DNA from: Citrobacter sp. FP75
Lineage (GTDB): Bacteria; Pseudomonadota; Gammaproteobacteria; Enterobacterales; Enterobacteriaceae
Length of the DNA: 64,000 nucleotides
Direction of reading: 5' to 3'
NCBI RefSeq assembly: GCF_018342065.1
Contig: NZ_JAFDOE010000002.1
Span: 310,001 to 374,000 of the forward strand
A program made the position numbers and the translations under genes. The notes under the pieces were generated by a model, which did no database searches, had not been told where the DNA came from, and saw nothing but the letters and a program-made list of their open reading frames with translations. Numbering within the stretch: position 1 is the stretch's first letter; every line of letters starts with the position of its first letter. Positions 18,509 through 28,111 of the stretch are shown here, piece after piece.

Positions 18509-18923
18509 TTATAGTTAAATTGATAGTTATTATATTTAAATGATTTATAAAACACATATAAACAACGCTAAATACTTTCGTGGAGAATGCTTATTAATCT
18601 TGATGCATTTGTTTGATGAATGCATTTAACATTAATAAATTCCTTTCATGTGTATTAGATAAATATTTTCTTGATTTTTCTTATAAATAAAAAATTCTAA
18701 TGTGTTATTTTGAAAATTAGTGATATTGATCATGTTTTTACCCTGCAAATATATCGGATTACCTCGACATACTAATTATAATCATTAATTGTCATTAACA
18801 GTCATTGTTGGCTGCCCACAGAAATGACGTTGTAAGAAACACGTTGAGCAATGGGAAAGTGCTCCGTTAGGAAACTTAAGAAACGCAAAATACCGGCAGG
18901 AATCGCCGGTCTGAGAGGGATGT
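18509..18923. other. AT-rich intergenic region before the T6SS remnant
   Basis: This 415-base stretch is far richer in A and T than the flanking gss gene and holds no ORF of note. A six-base-pair hairpin (ACCGGC/GCCGGT, 18892..18910) lies just before the GAGAGGG ribosome-binding site of tssB. I see no convincing sigma-54 or sigma-70 promoter. The composition fits acquired DNA of the kind silenced by H-NS. Confidence 0.5.
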
Positions 18924-19421
18924 ATGGGTGACAGTTTTCAGAATGAAGTGCCTACGGCACGCGTTAATATTAAGTTGGATTTACATACTGGAGGCGTTCA
19001 GAAAAAGGTTGAGTTGCCGTTAAAGCTTTTGACCGTGGGTGATTTCAGTAATGGCAGGGAGCAGCGGTCATTAGCTAAACGTGAAAAGGTTGATATTAAT
19101 AAAAATAATTTCAATGACGTGCTGGCGAAGTTCTCTCCAACCGTGAACCTGAGTGTGGAGAATACATTGGCGGGTGACGGTAGAAATGAAGAGATTAATC
19201 TTACCTTTAAGAATATCCGTGATTTTGAACCTGAGCAGGTAGCCCGTAATATCCCACAGTTACGCATTCTATTAGCAATGCGTAATTTACTGCGCGACCT
19301 GAAATCTAATTTACTTGATAACGCAGCCTTTCGCCGGGAACTGGAGACCGTCCTTAAAGATCCTGCTCTGAGCCAGGAGTTACGTGATGAATTGGCAACA
19401 ATGATGCCAGAAGAGATTTAA
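18924..19421 (+). CDS. tssB: Type VI secretion sheath small subunit TssB (VipA)
   Basis: The 165-residue protein has the TssB signature: a basic N-terminus, LPLKLLTVGDFS, KREKVDINKNNFNDVLAKFSP, then the helical C-terminal half that pairs with TssC. In a working system TssB and TssC polymerise into the contractile sheath around the Hcp tube. TssC should follow directly but is absent here, as are ClpV, Hcp, VgrG and the membrane complex. TssB alone cannot form a sheath. The gene is full length with a good ribosome-binding site, so it is probably part of a cluster shortened by deletion. Confidence 0.9.
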   Translation: MGDSFQNEVPTARVNIKLDLHTGGVQKKVELPLKLLTVGDFSNGREQRSLAKREKVDINKNNFNDVLAKFSPTVNLSVENTLAGDGRNEEINLTFKNIRDFEPEQVARNIPQLRILLAMRNLLRDLKSNLLDNAAFRRELETVLKDPALSQELRDELATMMPEEI

Positions 19422-19486
19422 CGCTATACAGGGTTTCCTCCGCTTAAGCGGCTGGAATAGTAAAGGATCATTAAAGGAATATGTTG

Positions 19487-19735
19487 ATGTCTGTTCAGGA
19501 ACATACCTCTTCAGCTGCGGCTATCCGGGTACGTCCAGGTGAAAGTGTGACTGTCGATATTCCACTCGAAAAAGAAGCGCAATATATCGCTGTAGCGGGC
19601 ATGTTTATTTCACCCGATCAAACTGAGGATTCATGGCGTGTGGTATTAAGCCGTGAAGATCTCGAACCTGATAAGGCGCGAGTTATTGAATTAAAATCTC
19701 AGGGATTGGCGCTCCTGGCGCAGGAGAATGAGTAA
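19487..19735 (+). CDS. TssJ-like C-terminal domain without lipoprotein signal
   Basis: The 82-residue product resembles the C-terminal half of the T6SS lipoprotein TssJ: VRPGESVTVDIPLEKEAQY, then AVAGMFISPDQTEDSWRVV. The family normally runs to about 150-180 residues with an N-terminal lipobox and outer-membrane anchoring. Here there is no signal peptide and no lipobox Cys. The ATG at 19487 is preferred over 19481 because AAGGA then has proper spacing. Its last codon overlaps the tssE ATG. It could be a true small protein, or the 3' stump of tssJ left by a deletion that also removed tssC to tssG. I favour the stump. Confidence 0.6.
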   Translation: MSVQEHTSSAAAIRVRPGESVTVDIPLEKEAQYIAVAGMFISPDQTEDSWRVVLSREDLEPDKARVIELKSQGLALLAQENE

Positions 19736-20178
19736 TGGTCAGGCAACCTTCTCTTTATGACGTTTTACTGGGTAATTTTTCCGGTGGTTTGCCGTTGCAG
19801 GCAGTCAGCGAAAACACGCAAGTTGTCCTGTCGGTTCTGGATAACATGCAGCGCATTCTGAACACGCGTGCCGGTAGCCTAAAACATCTACCCGATTACG
19901 GCCTGCCTGATATGACGAAGATCCTCCAGGGTATGCCGGGTACCGCTCATCAACTTATCAGCACGCTTTCTCAGGTATTGCTGAAATATGAGCCGCGACT
20001 TAAAGGCATTCAGGTAACGATGCAGGAACAGGAAACTCCTGGGCATTTACGTTATTCCATTGATGCTGAACTTCATGATCTTGGCATTGTTCGCTACGGC
20101 ACAGATTTTACCCCTGAAGGGCGGGTACTTATTCGTCACTTAAAAAAACAGGGTTGGCTTGAGACTGGAGTTTATTAA
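19735..20178 (+). CDS. tssE: Type VI secretion baseplate protein TssE (gp25-like)
   Basis: The 147-residue protein has the gp25/TssE pattern: a conserved N-terminal SLYDVLLG, a central LNTRAGSLKHLPDYGLPD, and the C-terminal beta-rich part ending RFGTDF-like (VRYGTDFTPEGRVLI). TssE is a wedge component of the baseplate from which the sheath is built. The ATG overlaps the preceding stop (TAATG), and the next gene begins one base after its own stop, so the three genes are translationally linked. Confidence 0.87.
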   Translation: MVRQPSLYDVLLGNFSGGLPLQAVSENTQVVLSVLDNMQRILNTRAGSLKHLPDYGLPDMTKILQGMPGTAHQLISTLSQVLLKYEPRLKGIQVTMQEQETPGHLRYSIDAELHDLGIVRYGTDFTPEGRVLIRHLKKQGWLETGVY

Positions 20179-20179
20179 C

Positions 20180-21550
20180 ATGGACAAAAAACGAATCAGT
20201 ACGGGCGGCGATCCGCGTACTTTTGCAGAGTTCGGGCTGTTGCGTGATGAAATCAATAAACTGACACATCCTGCGCGCCCGGATGTTGACTGGCAAAAAG
20301 TTGAGCAGTTAAGCCTGGCTTTATTCCGTAACAACGGGATTGAACTGCAAACCCTGGCCTGGTATACCGTCGCCAGAATACGTAATGCGGGTCTCATGGG
20401 GCTTGCCGAAGGTTCAGAACTCCTGGAAGCATTACTCACGCATCACTGGACCACAATATGGCCGCAACAAACTCATGCTCGCATTGACGTATTGGCCTGG
20501 CTGTCGACCCGGCTGCAGCAAGAGCTGCGTACGTTAACGCTGGAATATGCTGATCTCGCGATGGTGTATCGGGTTGAACAGAGTTTGAAACAGGCCTGTG
20601 AAGTGTTGCAACGTCTTGAATTAAAAACGCTAAGCAAACTGGAAACCGTAGTTGCCTGGATGCACAATGCGGCCTTGCGACTGGAGAAGTCTGAAACTGA
20701 ATCGGGATCCACCCTCGTGATGGCATCCGCTTCTGCTCATGGCGGTCGCCCAGAGATGCGCCCTGGCGAGGTAAATAACGTCACGACTTCGTTGCCTCAA
20801 CTGGTATTTGTAGTCAATGAGGCCGCTTCATCCGGGCAAGTGAATACCGCAGGTTTTGCCACCCATGCGGCTCCTGGGCGTCGGCAGATGTTGCAAGGTT
20901 TAGCTATGGGGGTGCTGTTTACTGCTGCTGTCAGTGCCGGCATTTTTTTTGGTATCAACACGATGCGGGGGGCGCGGTATGAAGTGGTGCAACCGTTACC
21001 GATAGCTCTGACGCCTGCACAATTGTCGACCTTGAAGCAATCTTCAGACCTGGATGAGAAAAAACAGGAAGTACTCGTTTCTACGCAAAAACAACTCGAC
21101 ATTTTGCATCAACAACCACCTTTGTGGTCAAGGGAATATGCCTCAACGGTCGCGCAGCAGCTGGTTACTCTGTGGCCAGAAGAGGCACAAGCTGCTGCAC
21201 TCGTCAGTGGATTATATAAACAGTGGACTACCGAAGCGTTACCGGATGACGCATTACAGAACTGGCATCATGCACAGCAGGGACTGGAAACGTTAACTGC
21301 TCAGCTAAATGCGCTTGATGAGCGTAAGGGAAAGTATTTAACCGGTTCAGAACTAAAATCAGCGATTTTCACCATCCGCCGCCAGCTGGATGATACGCCG
21401 CCGCCAGAGGAGTTATTGCGCCGAATGGACGTGGAATTGAAAACACAAGGGAGCATATCACCCGCGTTGTATCAGCAGCTTGATATGCGTTTGAATCAGC
21501 TTCTTAATCGTTATGTATTGTTGAAACAAAGCGTTAAGCGGAGTGAATAA
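20180..21550 (+). CDS. TssA/VasL-like protein with ImpA N-terminal domain
   Basis: This 456-residue protein has an ImpA-type N-terminal domain (GGDPRTFAEFGLLRDEINKLTHPARPDVDW) as in TssA and VasL. A single transmembrane helix follows at about 239-258 (GLAMGVLFTAAVSAGIFFGI), then a helical C-terminal domain of the VasL type. VasL proteins are accessory T6SS components often encoded at the end of the cluster; the membrane span separates them from true TssA. The start at 20180 is chosen over 20159, which lies inside tssE. It is the last gene before the tRNA-Phe terminator. Confidence 0.78.
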   Translation: MDKKRISTGGDPRTFAEFGLLRDEINKLTHPARPDVDWQKVEQLSLALFRNNGIELQTLAWYTVARIRNAGLMGLAEGSELLEALLTHHWTTIWPQQTHARIDVLAWLSTRLQQELRTLTLEYADLAMVYRVEQSLKQACEVLQRLELKTLSKLETVVAWMHNAALRLEKSETESGSTLVMASASAHGGRPEMRPGEVNNVTTSLPQLVFVVNEAASSGQVNTAGFATHAAPGRRQMLQGLAMGVLFTAAVSAGIFFGINTMRGARYEVVQPLPIALTPAQLSTLKQSSDLDEKKQEVLVSTQKQLDILHQQPPLWSREYASTVAQQLVTLWPEEAQAAALVSGLYKQWTTEALPDDALQNWHHAQQGLETLTAQLNALDERKGKYLTGSELKSAIFTIRRQLDDTPPPEELLRRMDVELKTQGSISPALYQQLDMRLNQLLNRYVLLKQSVKRSE

Positions 21551-21590
21551 TCGAGCGAAGTTCGATGAAAAGTGTGTTTCCCCAAAAGCA

Positions 21591-21619
21591 AAAAACCAGC
21601 CCGTAGGCTGGTTTTTTTA
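21591..21619. terminator. Bidirectional terminator between the T6SS remnant and tRNA-Phe
   Basis: ACCAGCC and GGCTGGT arms with a four-base loop are flanked by AAAAA on the left and TTTTTTT on the right. It can end transcription of the vasL-like gene and of the leftward tRNA gene. Confidence 0.88.
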
Positions 21620-21624
21620 AATTT

Positions 21625-21700
21625 TGGTGCCCGGACTCGGAATCGAACCAAGGACACGGGGATTTTCAATCCCCTGCTCTACCGACTGAGCTATCCGGGC
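21625..21700 (-). tRNA. pheV: tRNA-Phe (GAA anticodon), pheV position
   Basis: The 76-base gene, read leftward, has the full cloverleaf: acceptor GCCCGGA paired with TCCGGGC, D-loop AGTCGGTA, anticodon GAA at 21665..21667, TTCGATTC T-loop and encoded CCA. It lies next to yqgA and speC, the position of pheV in E. coli. The 3' end faces the T6SS remnant, the usual orientation for an island integrated at a tRNA gene. Confidence 0.97.
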
Positions 21701-21805
21701 AACGAGGCGCATTAAACCCGATTCGTTTCGCTTCGTCAACGAAATTTCTTCAAATCAACGCAGACTGCACAATCTATCACCACATTGCTGGTATTGCACG
21801 CATTC

Positions 21806-22513
21806 TCAGGCAAAAAACGCAGTCCACGCGGCGGAAAGCGGCATGGCCAGCAGCAGGGCAGGCAGCATATTGACGACCGCAAACATTTTGATTCCACAAA
21901 TACGCAAACCGGTTGCCAGCAATAGCAGTCCGCCTACGGCGCTGAAATCGGCCATCATAGCCGGTGTCGTCAGGGGTAGAATCAGTGCGGCGCAGGCGGC
22001 AAGCGTTAACTGGATTGCCAGCATCGGCACACAAATAGCAGATACCGCGATACCCAGTGAACAGGCAAAGATGATAGCGGTGAAGAAATCGAGAAACGAC
22101 TTGGCGATTAAAATATTCGGATCGCCGGTCATCCCTTCATGTATCGCCCCAAAAATCCCGGTACCGCTGGCGCAGAACAGTACGATGATGGCAACAAAAC
22201 TTTGGATAAAGGACTCGTGCGTGGCGTTGGCATCCGACCTGCTGAAAAACTGCTGCGCTTTGGCGACCGCCGCATTAATCCCTTTTTCCAGATGACAAAA
22301 CTCGCCAATCAGTGTGCCGACCAGCGTAGCCAGCACCATCACCGGCAGGTTGACACACTTGATCACCAGCAATATCCCAATACCGAGAGAGGCCAGCCCG
22401 AAAATGGAGGTCATTGAGACCCGAATGCGTTCTGGTAAATGCTGGCTGAGTAGTGCGCCGAGAACGCCGCCCAGTAAAACGGCGCTGGAATTAATAAAAG
22501 GTCCGATTACCAC
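21806..22513 (-). CDS. yqgA: YqgA, DUF554 family membrane protein
   Basis: This 235-residue protein is near identical to E. coli YqgA, with about six to seven hydrophobic helices. The start is GTG at 22513, with AGGAG five bases upstream. The function is unknown, though members resemble small transporters. It reads toward the tRNA-Phe gene and is divergent from speC. Confidence 0.93.
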   Translation of the reverse strand: MVIGPFINSSAVLLGGVLGALLSQHLPERIRVSMTSIFGLASLGIGILLVIKCVNLPVMVLATLVGTLIGEFCHLEKGINAAVAKAQQFFSRSDANATHESFIQSFVAIIVLFCASGTGIFGAIHEGMTGDPNILIAKSFLDFFTAIIFACSLGIAVSAICVPMLAIQLTLAACAALILPLTTPAMMADFSAVGGLLLLATGLRICGIKMFAVVNMLPALLLAMPLSAAWTAFFA

Positions 22514-22875
22514 ATGCGCTCCTGCATACCCGTTATCTTCTTGATGAAGAAGGTAATTTGCGGGGTATATTTATGTTTTTAGATTGCATTATTATGACGC
22601 AATTGTCAGGTGAAATGCTTGTTTATCTGTGAAGTATATGCATAGGATTTTGTCTTGCGCCTGATAGTGAAAGGTGCCATGATTGCGCGAATTTTCTCCT
22701 GTCTGAATGGGGTTGCCTGGGATGAATCAATTCCCCCTACATCACCTTCAACATCGCCTTTTTGCGCGAAGTTTACCCCTTTCTGCGACATACCCTCAGT
22801 CTCCCACCATGCGGTGACGGCGACGCACGCTCACTGCAGGATAACAGTAAAATCAGAGGCTATCTGCTTTTACTG
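22514..22875. other. Divergent intergenic region between yqgA and speC
   Basis: No gene is supported here. Short ORFs of 60-75 codons in both strands lack ribosome-binding sites and recognisable sequence. The stretch must hold the speC promoter and the start of its leader. The last part before speC is described separately. Confidence 0.5.
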
Positions 22876-22974
22876 ATGTCTGGCGGTCGGGGCTGGTAAC
22901 CCGTTTGACCAAACATTTCGTGGGGCAAAGCCGTGTGGCTTTGTCCGGGACTTTGACTTTCCCGAAACGGGTTT
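22876..22974 (+). promoter_or_regulatory. Structured speC leader with a seven-codon ORF
   Basis: A short ORF encoding MSGGRGW (22876..22899) ends exactly where a nine-base arm AACCCGTTT (22898..22906) begins. That arm pairs with AAACGGGTT at 22965..22973, nine bases before the speC ATG. An inner hairpin pairs GGCAAAGCC with GGCTTTGTC, and another pairs GGGA with TCCC. No free Shine-Dalgarno sequence is visible, and the GGG nearest the start is in the outer stem. The short ORF has only a distant AGAGG ahead of it. Confidence 0.45.
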
Positions 22975-22982
22975 TTGCGCTT

Positions 22983-25118
22983 ATGAAATCAATGAAAATT
23001 GCCGCCAGTGGTGAACTGGTCCCTCATCTGTCTACCCATCGTCAGGTGGTATCACTGGACAGTACCGATTTTACTGATGTTGCGGCAGTCGTCATTACCG
23101 TTGCGGACAGCCGCAGCGGGATCCTGGCTTTGCTTAAACGCACAGGTTTTCATTTACCGGTGTTTATTTTCTCAGAGATTACTCTCGAATTACCTGCCGG
23201 CGTTGAAGCGGTTATTAGCGGTAATGCACAGGAGTGGCTGGAGCTGGAATCTGCCGCCTGTCGCTATGAGGACGATCTGCTGCCGCCGTTTTATGACACG
23301 CTGACGCAATATGTCGAAATGGGCAACAGTACCTTTGCCTGCCCAGGCCATCAGCACGGTGCGTTTTTTAAAAAACATCCTGCCGGGCGGCATTTTTATG
23401 AGTTCTTTGGTGAGAATCTGTTTCGTGCGGATATGTGCAATGCTGACGTCAAGCTGGGCGATTTGCTGATCCATGAAGGGTCGGCAAAGCATGCGCAGAA
23501 GTTTGCGGCAAAAGTGTTTAATGCAGATAAAACATACTTTGTGCTGAATGGTACATCAGCCGCCAATAAAGTGGTGACCAACGCGCTGCTGACGCGTGGC
23601 GATCTGGTGCTGTTTGACCGCAACAACCATAAGTCCAACCACCATGGCGCGCTGATCCAGGCCGGTGCAACGCCGGTCTACCTGGAGGCGGCGCGTAATC
23701 CGTTTGGTTTTATTGGCGGCATCGATGAGCGCTGCTTTAACGAGGACTATCTGCGCCAGCAGATCCGCGAGATCGCGCCACATAAAGCTGACCAGCCGCG
23801 TCCGTTTCGTCTGGCGATTATCCAGCTTGGGACCTATGACGGAACCATCTATAACGCACGGCAGGTGATCGACAAGATTGGCAGCCTGTGCGATTACATC
23901 CTGTTTGACTCCGCCTGGGTTGGGTATGAACAATTTATCCCGATGATGGCGGATGGCTCGCCGTTGCTGCTCGATCTCAAACCCAACGATCCGGGGATTT
24001 TTGTCACTCAGTCGGTGCACAAACAGCAGGCCGGGTTCTCGCAAACCTCGCAGATCCACAAAAAAGATAACCATATTCGCGGTCAGGCGCGTTTCTGCCC
24101 GCATAAGCGTCTGAACAATGCCTTTATGCTGCATGCTTCTACCAGCCCATTTTACCCGCTATTTGCCGCGCTGGACGTGAACGCCAAAATCCATCAAGGT
24201 GAGAGCGGACGTCGGTTATGGGGGGAATGCGTGGCGTTAGGAATTGAAGCCCGTAAAGCCATTATCGACCGCTGTAAGATGATTCAGCCCTTTATTCCCC
24301 CTGTGGTGGATGGCAAACCCTGGCAGACATACCCGACGCAAGTTATTGCCAGCGAGCGTCGCTTCTTTAGCTTTGAACCCGGCGCTAAATGGCATGGCTT
24401 TGACGGCTACGCACGCGACCAGTACTTTGTCGACCCGTGCAAACTGTTGCTGACCACACCGGGAATCGATGCGCAAACCGGGCAGTATACTGACTTCGGT
24501 ATTCCGGCAACGATCCTCGCGCATTACCTGCGGGAAAATGGCATCGTGCCGGAAAAATGTGACCTTAACTCTATTCTGTTCCTGCTGACGCCAGCAGAAA
24601 GCGCAGAGAAAATGGCGCAGCTGGTGGCTATGCTGGCCCAGTTTGAAGAGCACATTGAGAACGATACGCTGCTGGCGGATGTGCTTCCTACCATCTTCAA
24701 CAAATACCCGGTGCGCTATCGGGATTACACGCTGCGTGAACTGTGCCAGGAAATGCACGACCTGTATGTGAGCTTTGATGTGAAGGATCTGCAAAAGGCG
24801 ATGTTCCGTCAGGAGAGTTTGCCTGCTGTGGCAATGAATCCGCAGGATGCCAACAGTGCTTTTATCCGTGGTGATGTTGAGCTGGTGCGTATTGGCGATG
24901 CTGCCGGGCGGATAGCTGCTGAAGGCGCGCTGCCTTATCCTCCGGGCGTGCTGTGCGTAGTGCCGGGTGAGGTATGGGGCGGAGCGGTACAGCGTTACTT
25001 CCTGGCGCTGGAAGAGGGCGTTAACTTGTTGCCGGGATTCTCCCCGGAACTGCAAGGGGTTTACAGCGAGACCGATGCAGACGGCATTAAGCGTCTGTAC
25101 GGATACGTTCTGAAGTAA
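22983..25118 (+). CDS. speC: Constitutive ornithine decarboxylase
   Basis: This 711-residue PLP-dependent decarboxylase turns ornithine into putrescine in the cytoplasm. The start at 22983 matches E. coli (MKSMKIAAS); the frame is open to 22905 but that part is leader. The wing domain, PLP-binding core (FVLNGTSAANKVV, FDSAWVGYEQF), the Schiff-base Lys in SVHKQQAGFSQ and the C-terminal domain ending in GYVLK are all present. It is distinct from the inducible SpeF by lineage and by the absence of a neighbouring potE. A bidirectional terminator separates it from nupG. Confidence 0.97.
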   Translation: MKSMKIAASGELVPHLSTHRQVVSLDSTDFTDVAAVVITVADSRSGILALLKRTGFHLPVFIFSEITLELPAGVEAVISGNAQEWLELESAACRYEDDLLPPFYDTLTQYVEMGNSTFACPGHQHGAFFKKHPAGRHFYEFFGENLFRADMCNADVKLGDLLIHEGSAKHAQKFAAKVFNADKTYFVLNGTSAANKVVTNALLTRGDLVLFDRNNHKSNHHGALIQAGATPVYLEAARNPFGFIGGIDERCFNEDYLRQQIREIAPHKADQPRPFRLAIIQLGTYDGTIYNARQVIDKIGSLCDYILFDSAWVGYEQFIPMMADGSPLLLDLKPNDPGIFVTQSVHKQQAGFSQTSQIHKKDNHIRGQARFCPHKRLNNAFMLHASTSPFYPLFAALDVNAKIHQGESGRRLWGECVALGIEARKAIIDRCKMIQPFIPPVVDGKPWQTYPTQVIASERRFFSFEPGAKWHGFDGYARDQYFVDPCKLLLTTPGIDAQTGQYTDFGIPATILAHYLRENGIVPEKCDLNSILFLLTPAESAEKMAQLVAMLAQFEEHIENDTLLADVLPTIFNKYPVRYRDYTLRELCQEMHDLYVSFDVKDLQKAMFRQESLPAVAMNPQDANSAFIRGDVELVRIGDAAGRIAAEGALPYPPGVLCVVPGEVWGGAVQRYFLALEEGVNLLPGFSPELQGVYSETDADGIKRLYGYVLK

Positions 25119-25126
25119 GCGCAAAA

Positions 25127-25158
25127 AAAAGCGGGTCACCTTATGGTAACCCGCTTTT
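25127..25158. terminator. Bidirectional terminator between speC and nupG
   Basis: AAAAGCGGGTCACC and GGTAACCCGCTTTT arms (one mismatch) close a TTAT loop. T-runs occur on both strands. Confidence 0.93.
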
Positions 25159-25171
25159 CTCTGCATAAACG

Positions 25172-26428
25172 TTAGTGTGCGATAGTTTGAGCGCCTGCCG
25201 GAACGCGTACGTGTTTGTATTTAAACAGCGCCACGAAAGCGAAGGCCAGAACCAGTGAGTAACCCGCGAAGATCAGCCACACGGTCTGCCAGTCGGTAAT
25301 ACCGTTCAGCGTGTAGTATTCAACCACTTTACCGCTCACCAGACCGCCCAGAATACAGCCGAATCCGTTAGTCATCATCAGGAACATACCCTGTGCACTG
25401 GCGCGAATTTCAGGACGGACTTCTTTCTCTACAAACACGGAACCCGAGATGTTGAAGAAGTCGAAGGCGCAGCCGTAGACAATCATCGACAGAACCAGCA
25501 GCACGGTACCGAACGGAGTCGGATCGCCGTAGGCAAACAAACCAAAACGCAGCATCCACGCCACAATACTGATCAGCATAACGTTCTTAATACCGTAACG
25601 GCTTAAGAAGAACGGGATGGTCAGGATGAACAGGGTTTCAGAAATCTGCGAAATAGACATCATCACTGACGCATGTTCAACGATGAAGCTGCCAGAGAAC
25701 AGTGGGTTATTATCGAAGCTGTGCAGGAAGGTATTACCAAACATGTTGGTAATTTGCAGCTCTGCGCCCAGCATCATCGAGAAGATGAAGAAAATTGCCA
25801 TGCGCTTGTTTTTAAATAGGGCGAAGGCGTCCAGACCCAGCATAGAGGTCCAGCTCTGGTTTTTCTGCTGATTCGCCACCGGAATATGCGGCAGCGTCAG
25901 AGTGAACAGCGCCAGCACCACGGACAGCGTTGCACCGATATACAGCTGCATATGGCTCAGTTCAAAGCCAGAGAAGCTAACCGCCCACATGGCCAGAATA
26001 AATCCGATGGTGCCCCAGATACGGATTGGCGGGAAGTCGGTAACAATATCCATCCCGGCAGACTGCAGGCGATAGTAAGAAATGGTGTTGATTAACCCCA
26101 GTGTAGGCATATAGGCCAGGGAGTTAAGCAAGATCACAAAGAACATGGCTCCAGGTGTGGTGACCTCGGCAGCGGCGAACAGCGTACCCGCACCAACCAG
26201 ATGGCAAAGGGCGTAAACCCACTTCGCACTGATCCATTTGTCGGCGACGATCCCTAACAGCGTAGGCATAAATACGGCGGCAATCCCCAGCGAGCTATAA
26301 ACAGCACCAATGGATGCACCGTCGAATTTAAGGGTGACAAACATATAAGAGCCGAGGGTTGTGAGCCAGCTACCCCACAGGCAGAACTGCAGAAAGGAAA
26401 GGACTTTCAGCTGCAGCTTAAGATTCAT
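25172..26428 (-). CDS. nupG: Nucleoside permease NupG
   Basis: This 418-residue inner-membrane transporter of the nucleoside:H+ symporter family takes up all common nucleosides. About twelve transmembrane helices are evident. The start at 26428 is set by GAGGAAATTAAC just upstream and by E. coli NupG (MNLKLQLKVLSFLQFCLWGSW); the frame runs on to 26488 without signal. PPIRIWGTIGF and FNISGSVFVEKE are family landmarks. In E. coli it is controlled by CytR, DeoR and CRP. Confidence 0.97.
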   Translation of the reverse strand: MNLKLQLKVLSFLQFCLWGSWLTTLGSYMFVTLKFDGASIGAVYSSLGIAAVFMPTLLGIVADKWISAKWVYALCHLVGAGTLFAAAEVTTPGAMFFVILLNSLAYMPTLGLINTISYYRLQSAGMDIVTDFPPIRIWGTIGFILAMWAVSFSGFELSHMQLYIGATLSVVLALFTLTLPHIPVANQQKNQSWTSMLGLDAFALFKNKRMAIFFIFSMMLGAELQITNMFGNTFLHSFDNNPLFSGSFIVEHASVMMSISQISETLFILTIPFFLSRYGIKNVMLISIVAWMLRFGLFAYGDPTPFGTVLLVLSMIVYGCAFDFFNISGSVFVEKEVRPEIRASAQGMFLMMTNGFGCILGGLVSGKVVEYYTLNGITDWQTVWLIFAGYSLVLAFAFVALFKYKHVRVPAGAQTIAH

Positions 26429-26541
26429 GTTAATTTCCTCACACCGTAATGCGGATGGATGTTTTAAAAAGCACATTTGCCGTTTCAATATGATGTGATT
26501 CTATCAATGAGAAGGGATGTTTTTTTGTTAGCTGCGACAAA

Positions 26542-26570
26542 TATTTGCAAATAATTTCTAATTGCAAAGC
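26542..26570 (-). promoter_or_regulatory. Possible CytR-type operator before nupG
   Basis: Two TTGCAA hexamers (26545..26550 and 26562..26567) stand 17 bases apart, 115-140 bases upstream of the nupG start. CytR recognises pairs of GTTGCATT-like octamers with flexible spacing and controls nupG in E. coli. The match is approximate, and the flanking CRP half-sites I can see are weak. Confidence 0.35.
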
Positions 26571-26639
26571 GGAATAGTGATGTAGTTAACACTTTTCCCT
26601 CTTCTGGCATTCACTTTACACGACAGAAGAGGGAAAACA

Positions 26640-27797
<1,158 letters not shown>

Positions 27798-27811
27798 TCA
27801 CGCTATGGGCG

Positions 27812-28096
<285 letters not shown>

Positions 28097-28111
28097 TTAT
28101 TGACCGGCACG

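Noticed and set aside
18780..18850. A sigma-54 promoter for the T6SS genes (TTGGCTGCCCACAG area)
   Set aside because: The GG and GC elements are not at the required spacing; the second half does not match.
18448..18923. A direct repeat of the tRNA-Phe 3' end marking the far boundary of an island
   Set aside because: I looked for a copy of the last 15-20 bases of the tRNA between gss and tssB and saw none, so no attachment site is reported. The boundary may have been lost.
24237..25166. 309-codon minus-strand frame opposite the 3' half of speC
   Set aside because: speC is intact on the plus strand, and this frame runs through the bidirectional terminator at 25127..25158.
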